This document shows, in pieces, positions 22,202-32,522 of a stretch of DNA of 64,000 nucleotides. A program made the translations under genes and the position numbers. This stretch comes from Platanthera guangdongensis (lineage: Eukaryota > Streptophyta > Magnoliopsida > Asparagales > Orchidaceae): positions 65,088,757-65,152,756 of the forward strand of contig CM077165.1 of assembly GCA_039583875.1 (NCBI GenBank). The letters run 5' to 3'. Positions within the stretch are counted from its first letter, which is position 1. Each line of letters begins with the position of its first letter. The notes under the pieces are model-generated. The model saw only the letters and a program-made list of their open reading frames with translations, ran no database searches and was not told the origin of the DNA.

Positions 22202-24249
22202 TTGGCAGGTTCTAACTACATCAATGAAGGTTATGAGCTCGTGCGACATGCCTTTGATGACGCGGAACCAGAAATCCAAGGTGTGGTAACCCTATGTGCA
22301 GAGACTGGGTTAGAGTATCTTGTTTCAGAACCAGTCAAGATATGGAAGAAGGAGATCCTCGAATTCTTTAATGCAGCTACTCTTGATGAAGCTGGACTCA
22401 AGATTAAGTCCAAGGTCCATGGGGCAAAAGTCAAGATCACTCAGAAAAGTCTAAGAAAAGTTCTACATCTCCCTCGAACTAAAGAAGAGGAAGCTGTATC
22501 TACATCAAAGACAAGGGAGGCACTGACATGGTGTGGACTTGATTCAAGCTTGAACATTGGATCAGTCTTTAATAGGAAAGGAATGAACATACAAGGAAAG
22601 TTTTTATCTGAAGTAGTTGGGAAGGTGATTCTGAGCAAGCCTGGAGGGCATGATAGAATATCAGCTCACATGTTTAGTTTAATGACAAGGATAATTTTCC
22701 AACTTAAAACTGATTGGTCAGCAGTAATGTTTGATAAGATAAAGGAAAGTCTGAAGAAGCCCAATCTGGGTAGGATTATGAGTTTATATTTAGCTGGAAG
22801 TATTCCTGAAGTGATGAACCAAGCTGGTGGTTCTAAGATAAATCATATGAGGAGAATGGATGTTAGGATTATCTCAAGGTGGGATAGAGTATTGACAAAG
22901 GAAATGCCAACTCCAGAAAAGGAAGTTCGTCAACAGAAGAAGAAGAAGAGAGTCATTGTGACTCAAGAATCCTCAAGTAGCTCAGAGGAGCAAGTGGTTT
23001 TTAGTTCTGATGATGGAGAGGATGACAATACTGGAAAGTCACCAGCAAGACAAGAAGATGCCCAGAGGCAGGAGGAGCTACCATCAGCTAGCCCTATTCA
23101 CCTGGATCCAGTCTAGGGGGAGCCTCAACATGTGGATGAGCCAACTCAATTAGATAGTGAGAGGGCTACCCAAACAATTCTTGAGGTAATCAATGAAGTT
23201 AATCAATCTATTTTAAATATTGAGGATGAAGTATTGACTGAATCATTACTTGATGTTGATCAGCCAACTCAGATACATAGTCAACCATAAGATGTTGTCA
23301 TGGAAGACACATCAGTTGCTGATAATGCTACAGAGATCAGAGATTCTCCAGTCCAACCTCAACATGAGTTTACACTAGAAGAGCTGTTCCCTGATCTTTT
23401 ACAGACTAACTTTGAGGGAGAGAAAGCTGCTGTTGAGGGGGAGCCAGCTAATTTTGAGGGGGAGCATGTAGAGGAAACTGCCAGAAATGAGACTGAGGAG
23501 CAAAGGAATGCTGAGGAACTACCAAGGACTGAGAAGGATTTACCTCCTAGTCCTAAGGACAGGGTAGACATTGCCAGTACTTCTGCTTCAGAGGATGAAG
23601 AGGCTGCTAGAGCTAAGAAAAGAAAGCTACAGGTCTTCAAGAGAAGAAGCCAGACCTACAAAAAGGCACTGCAGACCATTGTTCCACAACATGCCCCAAC
23701 TGCTGATTATAGTTCATTGTTGGTGGCTCTACAAATCAAACTGGATGAGCAAAGGAAGGCTCTACAAACTTATATTGATGAAGGCCATAAATCACTTCAA
23801 TTTGATCTGGCTCAAGATATAAAATCTATAAGATTTGAAGTTAGTCAAAATAAAAAGGAAATGACAGACTGCTTTCATAAAGGAGACAATGCAGTGGTCT
23901 ATCTGGCTACTCATCAAGAGAATATAAAGAAACAGGTTGATGACATGGCAGTAAAACAAGGATTTGTCCTGGAAAATTAGATTAGGATGAATGACAATCT
24001 GACTGCTTTTCATAATTCCATTGTCAGTGAAATGAAAAATATAGCTACTGCCCAGACTACTATAAGTGGTACTGCCAAAGAAGCCTTTGATAAGCAATTA
24101 CAAGAAAGCCTAACTACTGTTAAACTGCCATTGGAGATTCTCAAAAGGCTATTAATGACAAGTTTCAAAGGTTAAAACCTTTTTATAAAGATGGAGTTAA
24201 CTATTTGAATGCTCAAATCAGATTCTAGAAGGATGATCTTAGGGATCAT
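22202..24249 (+). pseudogene. Copia D second ORF (downstream of pol), N-terminal and middle part
   Basis: The frame begins MAGSNYINEGYELVRHAF at 22202, but the first codon is TTG; an ancestral ATG changed by one base is likely. The 304-residue first part (to 23116) has a globular region (ETGLEYLVSEPVKIWKKEIL, then RKVLHLP) then Lys- and Ser/Asp/Glu-rich stretches. After stops it continues at 23300-23980 (acidic, then a basic KKRKLQVFKRRSQTYKKAL and a coiled-coil-like part) and 23987-24175. E is inserted at 24250. I see no signal peptide or transmembrane segment, so an envelope role is not supported. Similar proteins occur after pol in Sirevirus-like elements of other plants; function unknown. 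Confidence 0.75.
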
Positions 24250-25188
24250 TGATGCGTAAGATCACGACAGTGAACCAGTCGCACAAGTAATATAAAATGG
24301 GGGCTTTCCCAAGTATCGATCTCTCAATAAACACAGTAAGGTGGAGTTAATTTCGAGGAGGACTTGAGATTGAAGTCCTCAGGTCGGAGCTAACTAAGGG
24401 GGTTATTGATGTTTGCGGAAATAGAAAATAAAACACTATCAACTACTCCTATGCAACGCCTCTATCCGATGCTTCGCCAGGCGGGATGGAAGACTAGTCG
24501 GGCTGTTATGCACCGAATCGCTAGGCGGATGGACGAGTATGCTTGCGGATGAGGTGATGAGAATGGCGGAATGAGGGTCGTGAGCACCTCTTCGCTATGC
24601 ACGCCACTAGCAATTGCTAGTGCGGCAAGGGCGGATGGATGGTGGATGGACAAATAGGCGCACCTGAAGTAAATATAACGAAAATATACAATCACATGGA
24701 CATGATTACAGATAAACATATATTACACTAAGCATAGCTTCATCAAATACAAAGAGTTCAACTAAACTATCAACAACAAAAGAAGAAAAGTGTGCGAAAT
24801 CGACCGAATCCGAAGCCTTGCTGAGGATTCATGGTTGGAATCGTCGGGTTGTCAATCCGCGTCCAAGCTCGGTCTGCAACTGCGTCCGGGGTAGAGAAGG
24901 GCTGTCACCACCTTCCAATGGCCCGTCTTCTTTGTGTCACAATCCGGTGGAGCATGGCACAACTTCCCCTAGCTTGATGAAGAAAGCTAGGTCAAGCTCT
25001 TCTTGTAGCTCAAGGATGAAGGAGGAGGCCGAGAGGAAGCTCCGGCTTGGATTTGGTGGTGAAAGCTTGCCCAGAGCACCTCCCTAGGGTGGAGATTGAA
25101 GGAGGACGGTCGAATCCCTCCTCGGAGACGAAAACAGCGGAAGAAAGCTCGAGCTCCGGATCCTCTTCTAATTAGGCCGAGACCTGCA

Positions 25189-25197
25189 CTATTTATA
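25189..25197 (-). promoter_or_regulatory. TATA box of the E LTR
   Basis: The minus strand reads TATAAATAG about 20 bp downstream of the last palindrome half-site. The second LTR has the same at 28379-28387. Confidence 0.65.
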
Positions 25198-25218
25198 CAA
25201 AAGCAGAAATGAACAATG

Positions 25219-25565
25219 CGCACGATCACAGTCGCACGACCAGTGGTCGTGCACACTATGTCCTATGCTCATGCGCACTGGCATGGAATATCAGGAAGAA
25301 GAACTGGGATAACGCGCACGAGTAGTGGCGCACGACCAGTGGTCGTGCGCACTAAGTCCAATGATCATGCGATTACCCAGACAGGAATCCAGAAAAGAGG
25401 AATCAATGCACAAGATCAGTGGCGCACGACCGGTGGTCGTACGCAGTATGTCCAGTGGTCGTGCGCTTACCCCAGGCTGATTCTGGAAAACATAGAGTGG
25501 TGCGCGCGATCAGGGGCGCAAGACCAGTGGTCGTGCGCATTATATCCCATGCTCGTGCGCAGTAT
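25219..25565. repeat. Palindrome array in the E 3' LTR (GCACGACCAGTGGTCGTGC)
   Basis: Five or more copies of the near-perfect palindrome GCACGACCAGTGGTCGTGC or its half GTGGTCGTGCGC, spaced roughly 50-100 bp, with many GCGCAC/GTGCGC words between. It lies immediately upstream (minus strand) of TATAAATAG. Confidence 0.88.
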
Positions 25566-25836
25566 TCCTGTTTCACAACCATCCCGGAACTCGCACACGA
25601 CCTCTGTACCGAAAGGAAAAATCAATCACTAATCTGTGCAGACATTCCAGGAAATAACAAAAGGGAGTACAAACTATAAAAAATAACAAAATACACAACC
25701 ACAGGCATAAATGTGCACTTCCTATGGAAATAACGATCAGATGAAATAGGAACGATAAAGAACTAAAAGTGAAGTGCAACCATGTGAAAACTAGCCCAGA
25801 TGAGTCCGAAAATAGGTATATAAAGTGGACTCATCA

Positions 25837-25850
25837 CACCCCCAGACTGA
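25837..25850 (-). promoter_or_regulatory. Polypurine tract of element E
   Basis: The minus strand reads TCAGTCTGGGGGTG just before the 3' LTR. Two similar tracts lie further inside, at 26359-26376 (AAGTTTGGGGGTG) and 27271-27288 (AAGTCTGGGGGAG). Confidence 0.75.
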
Positions 25851-27601
25851 ACTGTTTGCGCGTCCCGATCAAACAAAAATCTAAGCAGATAGGGAAAAAT
25901 ACTAGTTAACAAAGAAATTGCGAAACGGAGTACCATGCAAAGTCGCATGCTCGCGTGCGTAAAAATACAATAGAAGAAATTTCTAAGTATACAAAATAGT
26001 TTATACTTTTCACAATGCGTATCAAAATTTTATTATTACTCAAAAATGGAATCACGGTGAATCATTCGGTCACGCGTAGGGAGAAAGTAGACTAATCGCT
26101 AGGCGAGCATTGCCGAAGATCGGGGCTCCGGATAACCTCCAAAGGAATCCACCAATGTCGGTGACCATATGCTTGCCCTTTCGTATTCTCTCCACGGCAC
26201 TGGTTTGGTTCACACACGAATCAGTAGGACTTTAGGTGAAGAGATGGGGCTTTGGTTTCGGTGAGGTAAACAAGGATAAACAAGAAGGCTATGCACCTAA
26301 CCCAAATGAGCTAGTATGAAGGGAAGCCACCAGCTAATCAAAATATATGCGGGTACACCACACCCCCAAACTTAACTTTTAACATATGGGTGTGTGCACC
26401 GCCTACTCCAAAAATAAGCACATCTCAAATAGGATTTTCAATTTTACTTTTCCTGTTCACTTTTTTTTCTTTTTCTTTTTTTCTTTATAAATATTTTTCT
26501 TTTTCTTTTTCTTCATTTTATTTTCACAATTCAGCAAATATAACATTGGAGCACATCCACATATTCACAAATAAAATCACCACATCACACCCCAACATTA
26601 AAATGTAAACACGAAAGCTCAACTTGGGTGTGCGACTAGGATCGGCTATGAGGCTTTGGTGAAATCATGTTGGAGCTGAATCAAAAGGAGGGGTAGGCAC
26701 AACAGGGCTAGCGATGATAAGACATTAGGAATGGTACAAAGCTCAACCGGGCCAAAATGATGGCCTACATCACACTCATGCATGACTAACCTATACCCAT
26801 GCTTCAAGAATAGCTTGGGGCAAGTTCTTAGCCAACGAGAAAGACTATCGCTCCTCCCGACTCGAGCAATACAAAACTAACGACCGTCTACACACATCCC
26901 TAAGCTACCGTCTGATTCACACTGGATTCACCAACTTTTGAGTAGAATAAAAAGTATTTACGCAATTAGAAAAATATAAAACTAAAAGCATACAAAAAAA
27001 TTAAATCTACTCCAATTTCTACAAGAGACGAGAGCAGTTGACTAGAAACACAACAAGGCCAACATTTTACTCCGTCTCACAATCCTATGTCAGCACCATA
27101 ATTTTCCCAAATCTAACAAAGAAATGAGTTTAGCTCGCAGCACGCAAAAAGCTAAGCACGCGCTCATGTGGGTGCAGTGGTGTGTGATGCAATGAACTAA
27201 TCAAAATATAACAATAAATGCTTCTAGTATGCACATGAGATGTACACGTTCAATAGGTAACAAAACTAGCTCTCCCCCAGACTTAAACTAAGCAAAACAA
27301 CATATAATAGAGAAATTAAAATCATAAAGAGCTAAGGGAAGAGATTACCCAATGCTCAGCTAGTGAGCATACCAGAAGACGCGTGGAAAGCTGAAGCAGG
27401 CCCGGCATACGAAGAATCAGAACCCCGCCAATGCAATTTGCTATGAATACCTGCAGGGGTGAGCTCCGCAAAAACAAAAGAAAAATATAACAAAAACCAA
27501 TGCTAAAACTAAAATAAACATGAAAAATAAAGTGCAGAAAATGAAAGATAAGTACTGGGGTTACTGTCATCCCAGCACGACTTATTAAATTCTAAACAGT
27601 T
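25851..27601 (-). other. Element E non-coding internal region
   Basis: About 1.75 kb with no believable open frame on either strand. It holds two extra polypurine-tract-like sites (see above) and T/A-rich runs such as 26460-26520. It looks like the long 3' non-coding region of some gypsy elements. Confidence 0.6.
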
Positions 27602-28215
27602 CTAGCTAATGGACCTATGAAATAAAAAGTGCACAGGTAACTGGCCTAATATCCGTTTCGGTAACGGGTACCGATACGGTGATAGAGCAGTTACCCCTCT
27701 ACCTAAATTGTAATACCTGCCCAACAGAGGTAGAGGAAATAAGAAATAAGAAGAGGAGGAGCACTGGTCCTCGCTCATCTTATCACAAAAGAAATCCTTG
27801 CCTAGCAAGGTATCGTCTACAGGGAGTCTGCAGGAGGAGAAAGCGATGAATGGAGCTTCCTCAACAAAGGAGGAATCAACCTCCTCGCAAAAGAGGATGT
27901 TATCATCCATGACTCGAACTGAAAGCTCCAAGTCCTCCTGAAGAACCTGCGAAGACTCAACCCGCACAGGCTCAGATATAGAAATGGGATCAAGAAATAA
28001 AGGAAATGAATAACTAAAAGAATCAGAAATAGGGGTAGTGGTCCCGGTCTCACTCCCAGCAGGATCCCGACATAGATCATCGACGGCGTCATATGAGTTA
28101 TGGCGAGGGGAATCCGCGAGCTCTAGGTCCTCGGTGGTGGTTTGGACCTCCTCATCCATCAAGGAAGTGGAAACTTCCTCAACAAAGAGGATCTCCTCAT
28201 CAACACACCTCGGTG
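27602..28215 (-). CDS. Acidic open frame in element E, function unknown
   Basis: A minus-strand frame of 186 residues from the first Met (28162), and open further upstream to the broken LTR at 28216. It is acidic and Ser-rich. It contains a loose internal repeat: DEEILFVEEVSTS near the upstream end and DDNILFCEEVDSS about 95 residues later. No zinc knuckle, protease, RT or integrase motif is visible. It may be the remnant of an accessory or gag-like protein left by the deletion. No family is recognised. Confidence 0.4.
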
Positions 28216-29026
28216 CGTCCCGGAGGAAGCTCCGGCTTGGATTTGGTGGTGAAAGCGTGCCCGGAGCACCTCCCTAGGGTGGAGATTGATGGAGGACGGC
28301 GGAATCCCTCCTCGGAGATGAAAACGGCGGAAGAAAGCTCGAGCTCCGGATCCTCTTCTAATTAGGGCGAGACCTGCACTATTTATACAAAAGCAGAAAT
28401 GAACAATGCGCACGATCACAGGCGCACGACCAGTGGTCGTGCGTACTATGTCCTATGCTCGTGCGCACTGGCATGGAATATCAGGAAGAAGAACTGGGAT
28501 AACGCGCACGAGTAGTGGCACATGACCAGTGGTCGTGCGCACTAAGTCTAATGATCATGCGATTACCCAAACAGGACTCCAGAAAAGAGGAATCAATGCA
28601 CACGATCAGTGGCGCACGACCGGTGGTCGTGCGTAGTATGTCCAGTGGTCGTGCGCTTACCCCAGGCTGATTCTGGAAAACGTAGAGTGGTGCACGCGAT
28701 CAAGGGCGCACGACCAGTGGTCGTGCGTATTATATCCCATGCTCGTGCGCAGTATTCCTGTTTCACAACCATCCCGGAACACGCACACGACCTCTGTACC
28801 GAAAGGAAAAATCAATCACTAATCTGTGCAGACATTCCAGGCAATAACAAAAGGGAGTATAAACTATAAAAAATAACAAAATACACAACCACGGGCATAA
28901 ATGTGCACTTCCTATGGAAATAACGATCAGATGAAATAGGAACGATAAAGAACTAAAAGTGAAGTGCAACCATGTGAAAACTAGCCCAGATGAGTCCGAA
29001 AATAGGTATATAAAGTGGACTTATCA
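28216..29026 (-). repeat. 5' LTR of element E, truncated
   Basis: Only 811 bp of the 1.59-kb LTR remain; U3, palindrome array (28752-28408) and TATA (28387-28379) are kept. The break at 28216 joins the LTR directly to an internal open frame, which stays open across the join. Confidence 0.88.
28408..28752. repeat. Palindrome array in the E 5' LTR
   Basis: Same array as at 25219-25565. Differences between the two are mostly C/T and G/A within CG pairs. Confidence 0.88.
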
Positions 29027-29031
29027 ATCAT

Positions 29032-29790
29032 ATAGAAAGAGAAGTCATAAAGGGGGAGAGGGTATTAGTCAAAGCAGGCTCTGACCATGCTAAATGGATT
29101 TAAAATAGCATCAAAGCTACCCTTGGATATCCACCCTTGTGTGATGATGATAATGTCGCAGAGTCTGGAATAAATTCTGCATATTTTGGAGGAGAGCAAG
29201 CTGAAGTAGCTCAGGTGATCTACCCTCCTGTAGATTTTGACATGATACATCATGAGGTACAATCTATGTATAGCCCTCCTGAGGGTAATCAGAATATTAT
29301 TATTGAGAAAGTAGTACAGCATGTGCCAGAGGCAGTACTAAAAGAGCAAGAGGCATTATTAAAAGAGCAAGAAGCCCAATTATCTAAGAAGAGGTTCAGA
29401 GAGCAGGCAGAGTTATAGCCTGACTTTGAGCAATGGAGCCCAACTTCCAGAAATATTATTCTTACTGCTTGGAAGGATGCAAAGGATAATATCGTAGAAA
29501 GGGGCAAATGGTATTCTGAGCAGGAGTGGAGAAAACATGAAGCTAGGCAAGAGGCCATAGTTCAATACAGAAGAAAGGATAAACTAGGGAAGCTACCTCC
29601 TAATGCACAGGAGCCAAGAAAATATTTCCCTAAGCCTTATCATTACTTTGAGAGACAGAAGATAAGGGCAGAAGAACAGAAAAAGAAAAATCTTAAGGGA
29701 AAGAAGCCTGTTGATGACAATGATGCTCCAGTTCAAGCAAAGATTCAATCTAGAAAGAGCATTGTTATCAAGGAGTCAGAGCAGACATAG
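29032..29790 (+). pseudogene. Copia D second ORF, C-terminal part
   Basis: Resumes after E. At 29137 it reads MCDDDNVAESGINSAYFGGE, followed by a heptad-like KEQEALLKEQEAQLSKKRF, a TAG at 29416, then FEQWSPTSRNIILTAWKDA, EEQKKKNLKGKKPVDDND and a TAG at 29788. The WSPTSRNIIL motif also appears as WSPISQNIIL in element C (41833-42189), so this C-terminal domain is shared between two copia families. Confidence 0.75.
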
Positions 29791-30050
29791 GATATAATTT
29801 TCTTAAGTTTACAACCTTGTAATCATTTGCATTAAACTTCATGTAAACTTTTGATTAATAAAACTTTTGGAAGTTGTAAAAATAATGTTTAATGTTCAAT
29901 CTATTACATTGTTATTCTGAGATAATTGTTTATACATGTTTTGTTTATACATGTTTAGTATTTACCCTGTCATATAATACTATTATACATCATATTGAGT
30001 ATTTGTTATGTATGGTGTATATCATTGACTAAAGGTTATGACTTCTCCAA
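29791..30050 (+). other. Copia D 3' untranslated region
   Basis: AT-rich non-coding stretch between the second ORF and the polypurine tract. I see no gene or repeat other than a 17-bp direct repeat around 29932-29957 (TTTATACATGTT words). Confidence 0.6.
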
Positions 30051-30062
30051 ATACGGGGAGAT
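30051..30062 (+). promoter_or_regulatory. Polypurine tract of copia D
   Basis: ATACGGGGAGAT directly before the 3' LTR. Confidence 0.8.
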
Positions 30063-31938
30063 TGTTGGATACATTGGAAAATGTGTACCAGATTTGAAGA
30101 AGCCTCACCCTACTCAATAATATACATCAAGGTGTATTTGATGTGCTTTGAGTTTATATGTACAGGTTAAGTAATTGCAGGAAATGCAGAAAAGTTTCTA
30201 AGTCCATGTGTCGACACCTAGAGGTGAAGTGTCGACACTTATGAAGGCTTGTGTCGACACCTAGATAAGCAGTGTCGACACTATGAGTATTTGTGTCGAC
30301 ACCAGGAAAGCAGAGTCGACACCAGAAGCAAAGTGTCGACACATATAGGGAGTGTCGACACACAGTGAATAATTGTCAACATAATCTGTGTCGACACTTA
30401 GAGGCAGTGTCGACACCCAGAGAAACTTTGTCGACATCAAAAGTGTCGACACCAGGAGGCTGTGTCGACACTCTGCAAGCATCAACAAAGTTAAAGTACT
30501 TGTGTCGACACAAAGGAGATGTGTCGACACTCAGCAAGTTTCAACACATGAAGGCATGTGTCGACACAAAGGAGATGTGTCGACACTCAGCAAGTTTCAA
30601 CACAAGAAGGCATGTGTCGACACAAAGGAGTTGTTTCGACACACAGTAGAATTCAACTAAGTATTAAAGAAGAAGTATTTGTGTCGACACACTCAACTAG
30701 TGTCGACACATTCAACAGAAGGCTTGTGTCGACACACAGAATCAGTGTCGACACATTCTGAAAAAGCAGTGTCGAGAAGCTGTTACAACAACACAAGGAG
30801 TTGTGTCGACACCATCAAGGCTAGTGTCGACACTTTGTCTACTTGTGTCGACACTTAGTCTATTTGTGTCGACACATAATGACTATCTGTCTCGACACTT
30901 TCAGACAGTGACAGTGATTTCAAGAAGTGACTGGATGACTTGACAGCTGCCATTTCAACAGGTCAATTGCAACTGTCAGAGCCGTCAGAAGGTTATTAGA
31001 ATCCGGATCAGCCGGTTACCTTGGAGGAAGACTATATAAAGACCTTTCTCCTTCAACAGAAAGACATTATTCATTGACAATAATTAATCAAGAGATCTAA
31101 CAACGCAAAAGAAAAAGATCTTCAATAGAAGATCTAAGAAGTTGGGGAGAGAGCTCCTTCTAAGAAGAGCAGCTGCTGAACCAGGCTGCAAAGTTAGATT
31201 CAGTTTGAGATCTGAATCTCAAGACAGAAGTGGATTGAAGATCATCGTCACAAGAGATTCAACCTTATTGTGTTCTAATTCAAGAAGCTTTGAAGAAAGC
31301 TAAGGGAGGTTGATCTTAGCCAAGTTCTTCCAAGAACTCGTCAAGAAGCCAGTCAAGTCATCTCTCTCTTTCAGAGTTGTGGTTAATCACTTTGTATTAT
31401 TAAATTTCTGTAGGATCTTGTATAGATCTGAGCTGTAAGCCTATTTTATAAAGGCTGAGTGTAGGAGTCAGTATGCTCTGAGTGTAGGTCTTGTTGAAGA
31501 CTAAGGTAGGGCCTTGTGCCTGAGTTGTAGGAGACTTTGTTCTCTGAGTGTAGGTCTTGTTGAAGACTGAGTGGTAGGGCTTTTTGACTGAGTTGTAGGA
31601 GTGGGGACACTCTGAGTTGTAGGAACCTTTTTGGGGTTCTGAGCTGTAAGATCTGAGGATCTGAGGAGAAGTGCTGAAGTTAGGCTGAATCTAGTAAACT
31701 ACTAGATAGCCGAAGGGGGAAAGTGGATGTACCCAGACCTTGGGAACCACTATAAAAATCTGTGTGCACTCTGTGTTTGTTTATTTCTGGGATTGCTGAG
31801 CTAGCTGTGCTGTATTGCTATAGACAATTGCAAATACAGGTTTATTTGTTCAAGTGTTTCTGCCTTAAATTTAAAAAGTTAAAGTTCACCTATTCACCCA
31901 CCCCCCCCCCGCTAGGTGGTTAGGCACTATTTCTTTCA
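30063..31938 (+). repeat. 3' LTR of copia D
   Basis: A 1876-bp LTR, partner of 14391-16285. Array at 30204-30900, TATATAAA at 31033-31040, conserved block at 31722-31756, C-tract interrupted by one A (31895-31910). Confidence 0.94.
30204..30900. repeat. GTGTCGACAC array in the D 3' LTR
   Basis: Same array as in the 5' LTR, one CAGCAAGTTTCAACACA unit shorter than the 5' copy. Confidence 0.88.
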
Positions 31939-31943
31939 ACAAC

Positions 31944-32392
31944 CTATAAAGTTTATTTCAGATAAAGGTAAGAAGAATACAGAACAAATTAAAACAGTTA
32001 ACAAAGTTTTAAGACAAGTTGAGAAAAATAAAGAAAAACAAAAGGCTATGTCTGAACAACAATCGTCGAACCAAGATCGACAATCTCAGCATTATGCGTC
32101 GAACGACAATCGACGATATGTGAACCCAGAGCTTGAGCCTAAACACTCTGCAAACGGAGATCGACGATATCATTATGTATTGTCGAACAGAGATCGACGA
32201 TCGTGGAAACCAGATAATAGACACTATTATTCTAAGAACCAAGATCGACGATATCAATGCTCGTCGTCGAACGCAGATCAACGATCTAAACTAAAATCAT
32301 CGAACTCAAAACAGTTCTATCAAAACTATAATGTCAACAGCAATTTCAATAAGAATTCTAACCCTAAACCTTTCAATCCCTTAACTAACTAG
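31944..32392 (+). pseudogene. Copia B gag, second part: basic tail rich in S-N-x-D-R-R
   Basis: This is the downstream continuation of B's gag after D. It begins PIKFISDKGKK, is Lys/Glu-rich, and then shows a tail with repeated SSNQDRQS, SNDNRRY, SNRDRRS, SKNQDRRY and SSNADQRS. At DNA level these repeats come from the word TCG(T)CGAAC...GATCGACGAT, which is also scattered in the non-coding parts of B, H and other elements here. The frame ends TAG at 32390-32392. Bases 32393-32522 still read as gag-pol linker (PNVTWVQN, cf. the common GPK..WVP motif). The tail is probably nucleic-acid binding by charge; this is inference. Confidence 0.8.
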
Positions 32393-32522
32393 ATAATACC
32401 ACCTAGGAGATTTGATCCCTTAGGATATAAAAGTTCAACCTGTATACTCTTAAATTTCAAGTTTTAAGTATGAAAAGAAGCCATGACCCAATGTTACCTG
32501 GGTCCAAAATATATAAGTTTTT

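Larger units (their letters stand above)
24250..25836 (-). repeat. 3' LTR of element E, full length
   Basis: 1587 bp, TG...CA ends (plus strand TGATGCGTAAG...GGACTCATCA). On the minus strand: start 25836, palindrome array 25565-25219, TATA box at 25197-25189, then R/U5. Confidence 0.88.
24250..29026 (-). mobile_element. Element E: gutted, probably Ty3/gypsy, LTR retrotransposon derivative
   Basis: A 4.8-kb insertion in D's second ORF with TSD ATCAT (24245-24249 and 29027-29031). The left LTR is 24250-25836. The right copy spans only 28216-29026 and matches the left from about 25026 on, with about 30 differences in 811 bp. Orientation is minus: the polypurine tract CAGTCTGGGGGTG (minus strand, 25837-25850) precedes TGATGAGTCC at the 3' LTR start. 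The 5' LTR has lost its R/U5 end together with PBS, gag and pol. The PPT and LTR start suggest a non-chromovirus gypsy group (Tat/Athila-like), which is only inferred. Confidence 0.85.
14391..31938 (+). mobile_element. Copia element D (Sirevirus-like), complete, carrying nested E
   Basis: LTRs at 14391-16285 and 30063-31938, TSD ACAAC (14386-14390 and 31939-31943). Order: PBS, gag, pol, word-rich spacer, long second ORF, polypurine tract. Without E the element is about 12.8 kb. LTR starts differ at about 7 of 220 positions, so it is younger than B. It is inserted in B's gag. This is the best preserved copy in the window. Confidence 0.95.

Noticed and set aside
22202..24249. Envelope glycoprotein in D
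   Set aside because: The position fits an env-like gene, but no signal peptide, membrane helix or Cys-rich ectodomain can be seen.
26390..26608. Phe/Ser-rich 72-residue frame in element E
   Set aside because: Product of a T-rich low-complexity stretch, no conserved feature.
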